This document shows, in pieces, positions 44,254 through 52,190 of a stretch of 64,000 nt of DNA. The notes under the pieces were generated by a model, which had not been told where the DNA came from, made no database searches, and worked only from the letters and a program-made list of their open reading frames with translations. The position numbers and the translations under genes were made by a program. Positions within the stretch are counted from its first letter, which is position 1. Each line of letters begins with the position of its first letter. Source of the DNA: Aureimonas glaciei (GTDB lineage: Bacteria; Pseudomonadota; Alphaproteobacteria; Rhizobiales; Rhizobiaceae); the NCBI RefSeq assembly GCF_014643375.1, contig NZ_BMJJ01000003.1:485105-549104 (forward strand), read 5' to 3'.

Positions 44254-44645
44254 GACTGATTTCCTTTCGCCGCTTGGGCGTCCATCTGGACCTGATGCAC
44301 CGTGCGTTCGGGCACCATCGTCTCGGACTTCAACTTCTGGATGCCCGTCCACGCCAGGATAGCCGCAATCGCACCGCCGACGACTGTCGCCAGCAGGAAG
44401 GCGACACCCCCGCCGAGCCCCGCCTGGATGAGGAAGGTGGCGATGGTGGTCAGCAGCATCACCAGCGTGGCGATGGCAAAGGCGAGGCCGCAGACCATTA
44501 GACCGATGGCCAGCCCAGCCTTGCTCGCCTTCTTGGCCATCTCCGCCTTCGCCAGCTGAATCTCGCTGCGAAAGAGGGCCGTGACCTGCTCGAGGCCGTT
44601 CGAAATCAGTTCCGAAAAACTTCTGTCGTCGGGAGGGGTGGTCAT
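44250..44645 (-). CDS. DUF1469 (putative holin-like / phage holin superfamily III) membrane protein
   Basis: A 131-aa protein: an amphipathic N-terminal helix (FSELISNGLEQVTALFRSEIQLAKAEM), two transmembrane helices (about 43-65 and 73-98) and a short tail. This is the DUF1469/holin_X pattern found with DUF3618 genes in alphaproteobacteria. It is not tied to a phage here. It overlaps the downstream 305-aa gene. Confidence 0.88.
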   Translation of the reverse strand: MTTPPDDRSFSELISNGLEQVTALFRSEIQLAKAEMAKKASKAGLAIGLMVCGLAFAIATLVMLLTTIATFLIQAGLGGGVAFLLATVVGGAIAAILAWTGIQKLKSETMVPERTVHQVQMDAQAAKGNQS

Positions 44646-44657
44646 GTGACTTCCCCC

Positions 44658-45224
44658 TCAGCCCTGCGTCGTGCGGACGGGAAGCGGACGGGGCACGCCG
44701 GCATGTTCGCTGTCGCTCTTCCAATCACTGCTGCTCGCTTCGCGGGTCCGCTTCTGAGCCGAGGTCGACAGGAAACGCGCGACGACGAATCCGGCCAATG
44801 CCGTGGCGCCGAGGAAAATGACGGGCTGGCGGCGGGCATAGTCGTGAACGACGCCGACGAGGTCACCCAGGTCGCGATCCTTGACGCTGTCGGCGAGATG
44901 CTCAATCTCGCCCGCAGCCCTGCGGGCGAAGTTCGCCACGACAGGCAGTTCCTCGTCGAGGCTGTCGGCCGCACGGTTGATGGACCCCGCATAGCCCTTG
45001 AATCGTTCCGCTCCCGCAGCCTTCTGCTCCTCGGCGAGCCCGCGAACATGCTCGGCGGCGTCCAGAACGCCCTGCTTGGCCCGGTCGCCCAAATCGTTCA
45101 CGGCAGACTTCGCCTCGGTCGCGAGCGACCCTGCTTCGGCACCGACGGTATCGGCGGCCGACTTCGCCCGGTCGGCGACACCCGGCTGGGCGGTCTGGTT
45201 CTGGTTAAAGGTCGTATTGCTCAT
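44658..45224 (-). CDS. 188-aa envelope stress protein (nutrient-deprivation-like)
   Basis: A helical, Ala- and Glu-rich protein with a C-terminal membrane segment (RRQPVIFLGATALAGFVVARFL). The long region VADRAKSAADTVGAEAGSLA... shows repeated amphipathic helices. ATG 45224 is favoured by GGAG six bases upstream over ATG 45236. It lies between the DUF3618 and DUF1469 genes in a four-gene minus-strand run. Confidence 0.75.
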   Translation of the reverse strand: MSNTTFNQNQTAQPGVADRAKSAADTVGAEAGSLATEAKSAVNDLGDRAKQGVLDAAEHVRGLAEEQKAAGAERFKGYAGSINRAADSLDEELPVVANFARRAAGEIEHLADSVKDRDLGDLVGVVHDYARRQPVIFLGATALAGFVVARFLSTSAQKRTREASSSDWKSDSEHAGVPRPLPVRTTQG

Positions 45225-45277
45225 CGTGGTCTCCATCGATCGGTCTGTTTGAATTTGTCGGCAAGCGGTCGAGCCGG

Positions 45278-46351
45278 TCAGTTGCCCAGCGGACGGTGAG
45301 GAACGGGATTTCGCCGGCCTTCGCCGGTCGGCCCTTCACTTTCGTCGCTCGGCCCGTCATCGGGCACGATGGCTTTCATGCCGGCCTCGACGACGGCAGT
45401 GGCCCGCTCTCCAAGATCGCGGATGGCCTCCTTGCCGGCTTCGGGTTCGAGGCCCTCGTCGCGGGCAGCCTCGACCGTGGAGGCCACGACGCGCTCGCCT
45501 GCGTCCATCGCCGCATGGAGACCTTCCTGCGCGGCCGACTTGGCACGTTCACGCACGCGTGCGCTGGAGTCTCCCAAGAGGCGGGACTCGGTGCGGCTGT
45601 GGGGGATCAGGGTCGCGAGTGCCGCACCGGCGAGCGCGGTCAGGGCGCCGACCAGGAGGGGGTTGCGCTGGACCGTATCGACCAGCGTGTCCCGTCCCTG
45701 GCGACCCAGGGCGGCAGCCCGCTCGGTGGCGTCGCCGACCGCATGGGTGGCGTCGTGGTAGGCCATGCGAGCTTGTTGCGCAGCCGCTCCGGCGGCATCC
45801 GAAATGCCCTGGGTCGCGTCGCTCACGGTGCCGGTCACCGAGGCCGAGGCGGCGGAGACCGCATCGGTGACGTCGTCGGTAACGGACTGGGCGCGGGACG
45901 TGACCGAGGCCGCAGCGGCAGACGCGGTATCGGATGCCTTTCCGGCAAGACCCGACGCCTTGTCGCTTCCGGCGGTAACCGCGCCCGCCACCTTGTCGCT
46001 CGAGAGCAATCCCGAAAAGATGTTGTTGCGGCCGGACAGCGCCACGCCGGCGCCCATCAAAAGGATAGGGGCGGGGATGCTGCGAAGGATGCCGATCACC
46101 GGATAGGCCAGGCCCGCGCCGATCGCCGCTGTCTGCAACGGGTTTTCCCGTGCGGAACGCTCGAGCTTGGCGAGCATGTCCTGACCCGACTGGACGATGC
46201 TGTCCTTCACATCCGCCTTGATGGTCTCGGGGGAGAGACGGCTTCGAAGCTCCCCGACGGTATCGGCCAGCCCGGACCGCAGGTGCTCTGAGCGAGCCTC
46301 CAATGCGTCCAAGCTGGGGTCGGCGCTTTCGGTCCTGTCGGTTGAACTCAT
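45278..46351 (-). CDS. DUF3618-family membrane protein
   Basis: A 357-aa protein. Residues 15-50 give the DUF3618 opening (LEARSEHLRSGLADTVGELRSRLSPE), followed by a hydrophobic hairpin (about 71-107), an Ala/Ser-rich amphipathic repeat region (about 125-215) and a second hairpin (QRNPLLVGALTALAGAALATLIP, 228-250) with the RTESRLLGDSS tail shared with the 305-aa protein. ATG 46351 has GGAGAAGAAG in front. It is the first gene of the cluster; GGAAC at 46430-46426 lies 75 bases upstream but its -10 match is poor. Confidence 0.82.
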   Translation of the reverse strand: MSSTDRTESADPSLDALEARSEHLRSGLADTVGELRSRLSPETIKADVKDSIVQSGQDMLAKLERSARENPLQTAAIGAGLAYPVIGILRSIPAPILLMGAGVALSGRNNIFSGLLSSDKVAGAVTAGSDKASGLAGKASDTASAAAASVTSRAQSVTDDVTDAVSAASASVTGTVSDATQGISDAAGAAAQQARMAYHDATHAVGDATERAAALGRQGRDTLVDTVQRNPLLVGALTALAGAALATLIPHSRTESRLLGDSSARVRERAKSAAQEGLHAAMDAGERVVASTVEAARDEGLEPEAGKEAIRDLGERATAVVEAGMKAIVPDDGPSDESEGPTGEGRRNPVPHRPLGN

Positions 46352-46632
46352 CTTCTTCTCCAAAAAACGGCCAGCGTTTATAAGACGCGACTTTCACAAT
46401 GCCGAAGAGGATGAGAAATGGATTTGTTCCGACTGAAATCTGTTCGTTGCTAGCGATCCGTCGATGTTTGACTTTCGATCAGCGCCGGCCGGCCCGGGTT
46501 CAGGGAGAGCCAAACGCTCACTGTATTATTGCAGTAGGCAAGCAGCGACGTTGCGACGATTGTGACGAACTGTCGTTCGTCAGAGTTGCCGGACATAGGA
46601 CGCGTCTTCGAGGCGCATTTTGTTGGCCTGCC

Positions 46633-47022
46633 TCAGCCGGCTTCGTCGATCCATCTGCGTGCGGCGGCCTCGTCTGCCAGATCGAATGTCCGGGCGTCGA
46701 CGGGAACCACGACATCGAACGCGTTGATCATGGCGTTCACCCAGGTTGGCGCGCCTACCACGGCATACTTGCGGACCTTTGCCAGGGAACGGAACTGGAC
46801 CTTGAGGACCTTTGCGTCCATCGCGGCGCCGACTTCGGCACCATCGAACCGACGCATCACGAGAAGCATGTCGATCTCGTCAAAGTGCTCGAAGGCGCGA
46901 TCGACCTCCGTTGCCATCCAGTCGAGATCTTCGGCCGAGATCTTCCCGAAGATGTCGAATGCCAAGAGATCGGCACGAGGACTCGGCACTCGCGTGATCG
47001 TCCCATGAGGTGCAGCGTTCAT
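46633..47022 (-). CDS. SpoIIAA-like (STAS-fold) protein
   Basis: A 129-aa protein of the SpoIIAA-like family: LLAFDIFGKISAEDLDWMA, then LLVMRRFDG and KYAVVGAPTWVNAMINAFD. These STAS-fold proteins occur widely in stress loci; unlike anti-sigma antagonists they lack a clear phosphorylatable serine. GGAGGACAC precedes the ATG. The 280-base gap to the DUF3618 start holds no gene. Confidence 0.85.
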   Translation of the reverse strand: MNAAPHGTITRVPSPRADLLAFDIFGKISAEDLDWMATEVDRAFEHFDEIDMLLVMRRFDGAEVGAAMDAKVLKVQFRSLAKVRKYAVVGAPTWVNAMINAFDVVVPVDARTFDLADEAAARRWIDEAG

Positions 47023-47184
47023 GTGTCCTCCAAGAGCGTTGGATAAGGGGGCTCTGCGCTATGGATTTCCTTTGCCGCCGTGAGCGCCGACGACCGTCCG
47101 GTGCTGAAGCTCGCCGTGTCCGACGCCAGAGCCGACCCTCGGGGTCCTTGGGCCTTGATTGCGCCGCCAAGGCTCCGGAACACG

Positions 47185-47208
47185 AAGGCCGTCCTTACGG
47201 ACGGCCTT
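47185..47208. terminator. Hairpin terminator after DUF4142 gene
   Basis: AAGGCCGTCC / GGACGGCCTT, ten-base perfect stem with loop TTAC, 19 bases beyond the DUF4142 stop. T-runs on both sides are short. Confidence 0.6.
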
Positions 47209-47226
47209 TGCTGTGATGTGTCTGGC

Positions 47227-47847
47227 TCAGTTCGCGGGGGCCGCGGTGGACGTTCCAGATCCCGTGCCCTGGCCGCCCGAGGCGCTGGAGTCGACGCCGG
47301 CGGCGTTGTCGTTCATGCCGCTCTGGCCGGACGAGACCGAAGTCCCCGCACCCGTCACGGCGCTCGCGCTCTTCTCGTTCAGCATCTTGATGTGTTCGAG
47401 ATGCATCTTCAGCACCGGCGTGGTCGCGTCCGCATAGGCTTTCAGATTGGGATCGGTTCCCGCCGAGCCATAGCTCTGATGAAGCGCGACCGCCTCCTCA
47501 TGAGCATCGAGCTGCTGCTTCTTGTAGACCGACACCTTGTCGCTGGCTGTGCTGAGATCGCTGACCATCGCAGCATGCTTGGCATCGGGTGCCGCCGGAA
47601 CGCTCAGCCCGGACTTGGTCGCCGCCGCCTTCAGGTCGCCGGCCGCTTTGGTGTGGTCTTCAATCATCTTCTGCGCGAAGGCCTGAACGTTTGCATCGGC
47701 ATTGGCGTCGGTCAGAACGATCTCGCTCGACTGGATCTCGTACATGCCGCTTGACGCAGCCTTGTCGACAAACTCCTGAGGCGCGGTCTGGGCCATGGCA
47801 GAACTGGCCATCAGCGAAAGACTTGCAGCAATAAGGAAACTTCTCAT
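47227..47847 (-). CDS. Periplasmic DUF4142 protein
   Basis: A 206-aa secreted protein: signal peptide MRSFLIAASLSLMASSAMAQ, then a ferritin-like DUF4142 helical bundle (FVDKAASSGMYEIQSSEIVL, FAQKMIEDHTKAAGDLKAA, LHLEHIKMLNEK-like end) and a Gly/Ser-rich tail. DUF4142 proteins are induced by oxidative, acid or metal stress in many soil bacteria. The start is the ATG at 47847 at the signal peptide; a longer upstream frame lacks support. Confidence 0.88.
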   Translation of the reverse strand: MRSFLIAASLSLMASSAMAQTAPQEFVDKAASSGMYEIQSSEIVLTDANADANVQAFAQKMIEDHTKAAGDLKAAATKSGLSVPAAPDAKHAAMVSDLSTASDKVSVYKKQQLDAHEEAVALHQSYGSAGTDPNLKAYADATTPVLKMHLEHIKMLNEKSASAVTGAGTSVSSGQSGMNDNAAGVDSSASGGQGTGSGTSTAAPAN

Positions 47848-47889
47848 CGTATTCTCCCGGTTGAACCGCGTTTGCGGCTGTGGCGGAAT

Positions 47890-47914
47890 AACTGATGGAG
47901 ATTCAAGCAGTTCC
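47890..47914 (-). promoter_or_regulatory. EcfG-like promoter of the DUF4142 gene
   Basis: GGAAC (47914-47910), 16 bases, AGTT (47893-47890), about 43 bases before the start codon. The alphaproteobacterial general-stress consensus is GGAAC-N16/17-CGTT; three of four -10 bases agree. Confidence 0.5.
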
Positions 47915-48018
47915 CACACTTGTATGGGTGCTGGCTAAGCACCCTGCGATCGGAGCGGCGGCTGATCTGCGCGCCAGAAATGCCTGGGTCAATGCTTTGG
48001 CGGCCAAGTAAAGGCGCC

Positions 48019-48043
48019 GGAACGGGGATGCTGCAGCGTCATT
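48019..48043 (+). promoter_or_regulatory. EcfG-like promoter of the alcohol dehydrogenase gene
   Basis: GGAAC (48019-48023), 16 bases, CATT (48040-48043), 66 bases before ATG 48110. Three of four -10 bases agree with CGTT. It is divergent from the element at 47890. Confidence 0.5.
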
Positions 48044-48109
48044 TGGAAGAAGGACGCAGCGACCTTTCAGGCCCTGCTGTGTGTATCCTTTCAGATGCGA
48101 GGCGACCCG

Positions 48110-49285
48110 ATGAAAGCACTGGTATGGCACAAGCCCAATGACATTCGCTGTGAACAGGTCCCCGATCCCAAGATCGAAGACAGCCGGGACGCCATCGTCA
48201 AGGTAACGGCCTGCGCGATCTGCGGCTCGGACCTGCATCTCCTCGACGGTTTCATGCCCGGCATGAAGAGCGGCGACATCATGGGCCACGAGTTCATGGG
48301 CGAGGTCATGGAAGTCGGTGCCGGTGCGCGGGCCGACCTGAAGGTCGGCGACCGCATCGTCGTGCCCTTCACCATCAACTGCGGCGAGTGCATCCAGTGC
48401 CTGCGCGGCAATTTCTCCGTCTGCGAGCGCTCCAACCGCAATGCCGACCTGGCATCCAAGGCTTTCGGCCGCACCACCGCAGGCCTCTTCGGCTACACGC
48501 ATCTGACGGGCGGATATCCGGGCGGGCAGGCGGAATACGTCCGGGTCCCCTTCGCCGACAAGACCCAGATCAAGATCCCGAAGGGTTCGCTGACGGACGA
48601 GCAGGTGCTCTTCCTCGGCGACATTTTTCCGACCGGCTGGCAGGCTGCCGTGCAGTGCGACATCCAGCCAACCGATACGGTGGCGATCTGGGGCGCGGGT
48701 CCAGTAGGCCAGATGGCAATCCGAAGCGCCGTGCTGCTCGGCGCCCGGCAGGTCATCTGCATCGACAGGGTTCCCGAACGCCTGGCCATGGCGGAGGCCG
48801 GCGGCGCCATTCCGATCAACTTCGAGAAGGAGAGCGTGATCGAGCGGCTCGACGAACTAACCGCCGGCCGCGGTCCGGAGAAGTGTATCGACAGCGTCGG
48901 CATGGAGGCCCACGCCACCGGCACCATCGACGCGCTCTACGACCGGGCGAAGCAGGCCGTGATGCTGGAAAGTGATCGCCCGCATGTGCTTCGCGAGATG
49001 GCCTATCTCTGCCAGGCGGCGGGGACGCTGTCGGTGCCGGGTGTCTATGGCGGCCTGATCGACAAGTTTCCGATCGGCATGATCATGAACAAGGGCCTCA
49101 CCATCCGCACCGGTCAGACGCATGTGAAGCGCTGGACCGACGATCTGCTCAGGCGGATCGAGGAGGGCCAGATCGACCCGTCCTTCGTCATCACCCACAC
49201 GGCCTCGCTCGAGGAAGGTCCCGGACTCTACAAGACCTTCCGCGACAAGGAGGACGGGTGCATCAAAGTGGTTTTGAAGCCATGA
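48110..49285 (+). CDS. Zinc-dependent alcohol dehydrogenase (formaldehyde-dehydrogenase-like)
   Basis: A 391-aa medium-chain dehydrogenase. Catalytic zinc residues lie in [11 protein letters not shown] and MGHEFMGEV, the structural zinc motif in [18 protein letters not shown], and the nucleotide fold in [11 protein letters not shown]. The sequence is closest in style to glutathione-independent formaldehyde dehydrogenases and related stress-island enzymes. ATG 48110 follows GAGGCGACCC. The downstream hypothetical gene overlaps or abuts its stop. Confidence 0.92.
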   Translation: MKALVWHKPNDIRCEQVPDPKIEDSRDAIVKVTACAICGSDLHLLDGFMPGMKSGDIMGHEFMGEVMEVGAGARADLKVGDRIVVPFTINCGECIQCLRGNFSVCERSNRNADLASKAFGRTTAGLFGYTHLTGGYPGGQAEYVRVPFADKTQIKIPKGSLTDEQVLFLGDIFPTGWQAAVQCDIQPTDTVAIWGAGPVGQMAIRSAVLLGARQVICIDRVPERLAMAEAGGAIPINFEKESVIERLDELTAGRGPEKCIDSVGMEAHATGTIDALYDRAKQAVMLESDRPHVLREMAYLCQAAGTLSVPGVYGGLIDKFPIGMIMNKGLTIRTGQTHVKRWTDDLLRRIEEGQIDPSFVITHTASLEEGPGLYKTFRDKEDGCIKVVLKP

Positions 49286-49296
49286 GGAACACAGCC

Positions 49297-49845
49297 ATGA
49301 CCGTGCAGGAAATCATGGACCGCGAGGGACTGGCGCCCGAACGGACGCGAAAAGTCGCTAACGGCCTTGGCTGGTTCAGCATTGGCCTCGGACTGGCGGA
49401 GGTTCTGGCGCCGCGGGCGATCGCCCGGTTCCTCGGCATGAAGGGCAGCGAGCCGGTCTTGATGGCCTATGGCGTCCGCGAGATCGTCACGGGCATCGGT
49501 ATCTTGACGGCGAAGGACCAGGAGCCCTGGATTTTGGGGCGGGTCGCGGGCGACGGCCTTGATATCCTTAGCCTCCTCAAGGGCGTGTCTGAGAACAATC
49601 CGAAGCAGGCCAACGTCGTCGGCGCACTGGCCATGGTCGGCGGCATCACCGCGGTGGATCTTCTGACCGCCCAAGCCCTTTCGGAGCAGAAGCAGAAGTC
49701 CGGGTCAGGCGCGCGCCGGAGGTTGGCCTCCTATCGCCAGCGGCGCGGAATGCCGCGATCGCCGGAGGAGATGCGGGGGGCGGCCAGCGACTTCCGCGCG
49801 TCCGAAGAGTTCCGAGGACCCGCGGCGATGCGTCCATGGATCTGA
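49297..49845 (+). CDS. Hypothetical membrane protein coupled to the alcohol dehydrogenase
   Basis: A 182-aa protein with three or four hydrophobic helices (ANGLGWFSIGLGLAEVLAP, EPVLMAYGVREIVTGIGIL, ANVVGALAMVGGITAVDLL) and a basic Arg-rich tail. The fold resembles small DUF4267-like proteins that accompany zinc alcohol dehydrogenases in stress islands (by pattern only). ATG 49297 follows GAGGAA; an alternative ATG at 49282 overlaps the dehydrogenase stop. Confidence 0.7.
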   Translation: MTVQEIMDREGLAPERTRKVANGLGWFSIGLGLAEVLAPRAIARFLGMKGSEPVLMAYGVREIVTGIGILTAKDQEPWILGRVAGDGLDILSLLKGVSENNPKQANVVGALAMVGGITAVDLLTAQALSEQKQKSGSGARRRLASYRQRRGMPRSPEEMRGAASDFRASEEFRGPAAMRPWI

Positions 49846-50155
49846 TCCCCTGCCGTCTGACGGAATTGACCTCGTAGAGCCGCCGCGGCCAGGGAGGGGC
49901 TCATCTGGTCCAAGCCCGGATGAGCCCCTCTGCCGTTGGCGTTTCGACCTTCCCCCGAAGCGCTTGCGATAGACTTCGATTTGCGCTTTGCGGACGTTGA
50001 TGCCGAACGGTTCGAAGGCATCCGCTGGTGGAAGTCCTTGCTCCACGCTGCGACTGGCGCGCGCCGTCGGACGGCCGGGCAGACTCGTGGCTGAGGAATC
50101 TCGGCGACAGCGTCAAGAACCGCTAAGCCTCGGGTGCAGTCGTCGGCGCCGGGGA
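49846..50155. other. Intergenic region between convergent genes
   Basis: About 310 bases with a strong hairpin at 49894-49930 and no supported gene; short frames crossing it are shadows. Confidence 0.5.
49894..49930. terminator. Long perfect hairpin, likely terminator
   Basis: GAGGGGCTCATC / GATGAGCCCCTC is a twelve-base perfect stem with a 13-base loop, about 50 bases after the stop at 49845. No U-tract follows, so it may act as a transcript stabiliser instead. Confidence 0.5.
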
Positions 50156-50653
50156 CTACTCTGCCGGTCCGCCGCCCTCTGCCGCCGATTGCGGCGTCGC
50201 CTCAGGACCTCCGTTTTCGGCCTTGATGAAACTGATCCGTCCCTGCGGCTCGAGAATGGCCCAGGCGACGTCGCGCATCCGGCCAATGCCGGCCAGGCGC
50301 ATTTCCGACTCCACTTCCGCGCGGGTGATCCGATCACGGCGCAGATTGGCTTCGATGAGCTCGCCATTGCGGATGATGACGCGCGGCTCGCCTTCCAGCA
50401 GCCGCTCGGCCCGCGGCGACAGGTAGCTCGACCAGGACATGACGAGGGCCCAGAAGGCGAAGGTGACGATGGCGAGCACGGCTCCGGTCACGCTGAAGTC
50501 GTTGTGGGTGACGCCCTGCTGCACGAGGTCGCCCATCACCACCAGAACCACCAGCTCGAACGGCGTCATCTGGCTGAGTTCGCGCTTGCCCAGGAGGCGA
50601 AGAAGCAGATAGAGCGCCGCAAACATCGCCGAGGCACGAAAGACGATATCCAT
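50156..50653 (-). CDS. DUF421 (YetF-like) membrane protein
   Basis: A 165-aa YetF-family protein: three N-terminal helices (ALYLLLRLLGKRELSQMTPFE, LVVLVVMGDLVQQGV) and a cytoplasmic DUF421 domain (GEPRVIIRNGELIEANLRRDRI). LLGKRELSQMTPFE is the family signature. In Gram-positive spores YetF relatives support stress durability; no activity is known here. Its ATG overlaps the previous stop (TGATG). Confidence 0.9.
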   Translation of the reverse strand: MDIVFRASAMFAALYLLLRLLGKRELSQMTPFELVVLVVMGDLVQQGVTHNDFSVTGAVLAIVTFAFWALVMSWSSYLSPRAERLLEGEPRVIIRNGELIEANLRRDRITRAEVESEMRLAGIGRMRDVAWAILEPQGRISFIKAENGGPEATPQSAAEGGGPAE

Positions 50654-51183
50654 CAGGGACGAACCTGGATCGCCACGGGCATGCCCGCCATCTCGGTCTC
50701 GCCATCCATGACGGCGATCCGCCCTCGCACGCCGCCGACGAGATCGGGATTGATCTGGAAATCCTGCTTCACCAGCATCGTCTCGCCCGCCTGTTTCGGC
50801 CCGTAGGAAAACCGGAACGACTGGCCGTCGAAGGTCTCGTCCGATGCGGCGGGAAGCATCGAATTCTGGGTCAGCCTCTCCAGAAGGCCGGGCTCGATGG
50901 AGAGGACGAGATCATCGATGGCGCGGCGGGCCGTCACGCGAACGGTCATCTCGAAGAACTCGCCGTTGCGCAGGATGGTGGGCGCCTCGACCTCGAGCAA
51001 GGCTCCAGGGCTGCCGGCCCTCAGAACCGAAACGCCGCCGCCGCCGAGGAGGCCGGTCATCGCCACCGCCAGAAGGCCGCCGAGCAGCAGCAGAGAGAGG
51101 GGGCTGGCATGGCGGCGCACAGCCGGAGGGCTGGTGACATGACCGGGATCGATACCATCGGGAAAGCTTGTGACGCTGCTCAC
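50653..51183 (-). CDS. Hypothetical protein coupled to YetF-like gene
   Basis: A 176-aa protein with one membrane helix near residues 35-60 ([22 protein letters not shown]) followed by a periplasmic beta-rich domain ([35 protein letters not shown]). No catalytic motif is seen. The GTG at 51183 has AGGAG seven bases upstream. It is translated into the DUF421 gene with a one-base overlap, so a membrane complex is plausible. Confidence 0.7.
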   Translation of the reverse strand: MSSVTSFPDGIDPGHVTSPPAVRRHASPLSLLLLGGLLAVAMTGLLGGGGVSVLRAGSPGALLEVEAPTILRNGEFFEMTVRVTARRAIDDLVLSIEPGLLERLTQNSMLPAASDETFDGQSFRFSYGPKQAGETMLVKQDFQINPDLVGGVRGRIAVMDGETEMAGMPVAIQVRP

Positions 51184-51727
51184 CGCGCACTCCTCGTGCT
51201 CTGGCCCGTTCCAGCAAGCCGGGCTTACGACCATCGTTCGAACGGGTTGGGCGCATTTCGTCCCGGCGGCTATGGAAATGTCATTAGCCGACTGCTTTAC
51301 CGGAGGGGCCGCCGCAGGCGTTGGCGACCGGTGGAATGGCGAAGGGCGGGCTTCGGCGTCGAGGCAAGTTCGGCGTGCGGGATCTATCTTTGTCGTCGCA
51401 GCCAGCCGCAGTCCGCCGTCGAGACGAGACCGACGCTGTCGTGAGATCTGCTCGTCTGCGCTGCGCTCCGATGTCTCTTGGATACGTGCCGTCCCTCCGG
51501 GGGCAACTCAGCAAATCCGGAGGTTCGCTGGCTCGCGGAGACAATTGGCGCCATTGCTGCTCGCGGCCCTGCGGGGTCAAAGGCGCTCGGCAAAGGACGC
51601 CTGCAGCACAGCTAGCTGCTTAGGTGCCTCGCGAGTGCGAGCCGCTGGCCCCTTGTCTTCCTCACGCGGGCGCCATGTTTATCAGAATGATTCCAATCAG
51701 TTTCAGCAGGTTGGCAGCGAGGGTGAG
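51184..51727. other. Intergenic region without clear gene
   Basis: About 540 bases separate the divergent GTG start and the IorA-like gene. An open frame reads through in the IorA frame, but it has no family similarity and poor start sites. It probably holds the promoters of both units; I see no clear element. Confidence 0.45.
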
Positions 51728-52180
51728 ATGATAGAGCTTTCCATCAACGGGCAGCGCCAAAGTGTCGACGCGCCGGACGACATGCCGCTTCTCTGGGTCC
51801 TGCGCGACATCCTCGGGATGACCGGGACGAAGTTCGGCTGCGGTGTCGCCCAGTGCGGCGCCTGCACCGTGCATGTGGACGGAGAGGCCGTCCGCTCCTG
51901 TGTGACCCCCGTCTCGGCCGTCGGCGGTTCCGACGTCACGACGATCGAGGCAGTTGGCGGGACGGACGCAGGCCGCAAGATTCAGGAAGCCTGGCTCGAG
52001 CATCAGGTCGTCCAGTGCGGCTACTGTCAGAGCGGCCAGATCATGTCGGCGACGGCCCTTCTGGCTGCGAATCCGAGCCCGGACGACGCCGCGATCGACG
52101 ACGCCATGTCCGGCAATATCTGTCGCTGCGGGACCTATCCGCGCATCCGGCAGGCCATCAAAACCGCCGCCGAGGCTTGA
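51728..52180 (+). CDS. IorA-type [2Fe-2S] subunit of a molybdenum enzyme
   Basis: A 150-aa subunit with two [2Fe-2S] motifs: [15 protein letters not shown] plus VRSC, then CGYCQSGQ and [15 protein letters not shown] is typical of the isoquinoline 1-oxidoreductase/aldehyde oxidoreductase group. ATG 51728 follows GAGGGTGAG. The large subunit starts ten bases after its stop. Confidence 0.93.
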   Translation: MIELSINGQRQSVDAPDDMPLLWVLRDILGMTGTKFGCGVAQCGACTVHVDGEAVRSCVTPVSAVGGSDVTTIEAVGGTDAGRKIQEAWLEHQVVQCGYCQSGQIMSATALLAANPSPDDAAIDDAMSGNICRCGTYPRIRQAIKTAAEA

Positions 52181-52190
52181 GGAGAAATCC

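Noticed and set aside
49705..50046. 113-codon minus frame between the alcohol dehydrogenase region and DUF421
   Set aside because: Crosses a strong hairpin and reads as antisense to the hypothetical membrane protein.
51208..51212. GGAAC element upstream of the DUF421 operon
   Set aside because: The base spacing leaves no -10 resembling CGTT and it is too close to the start codon.
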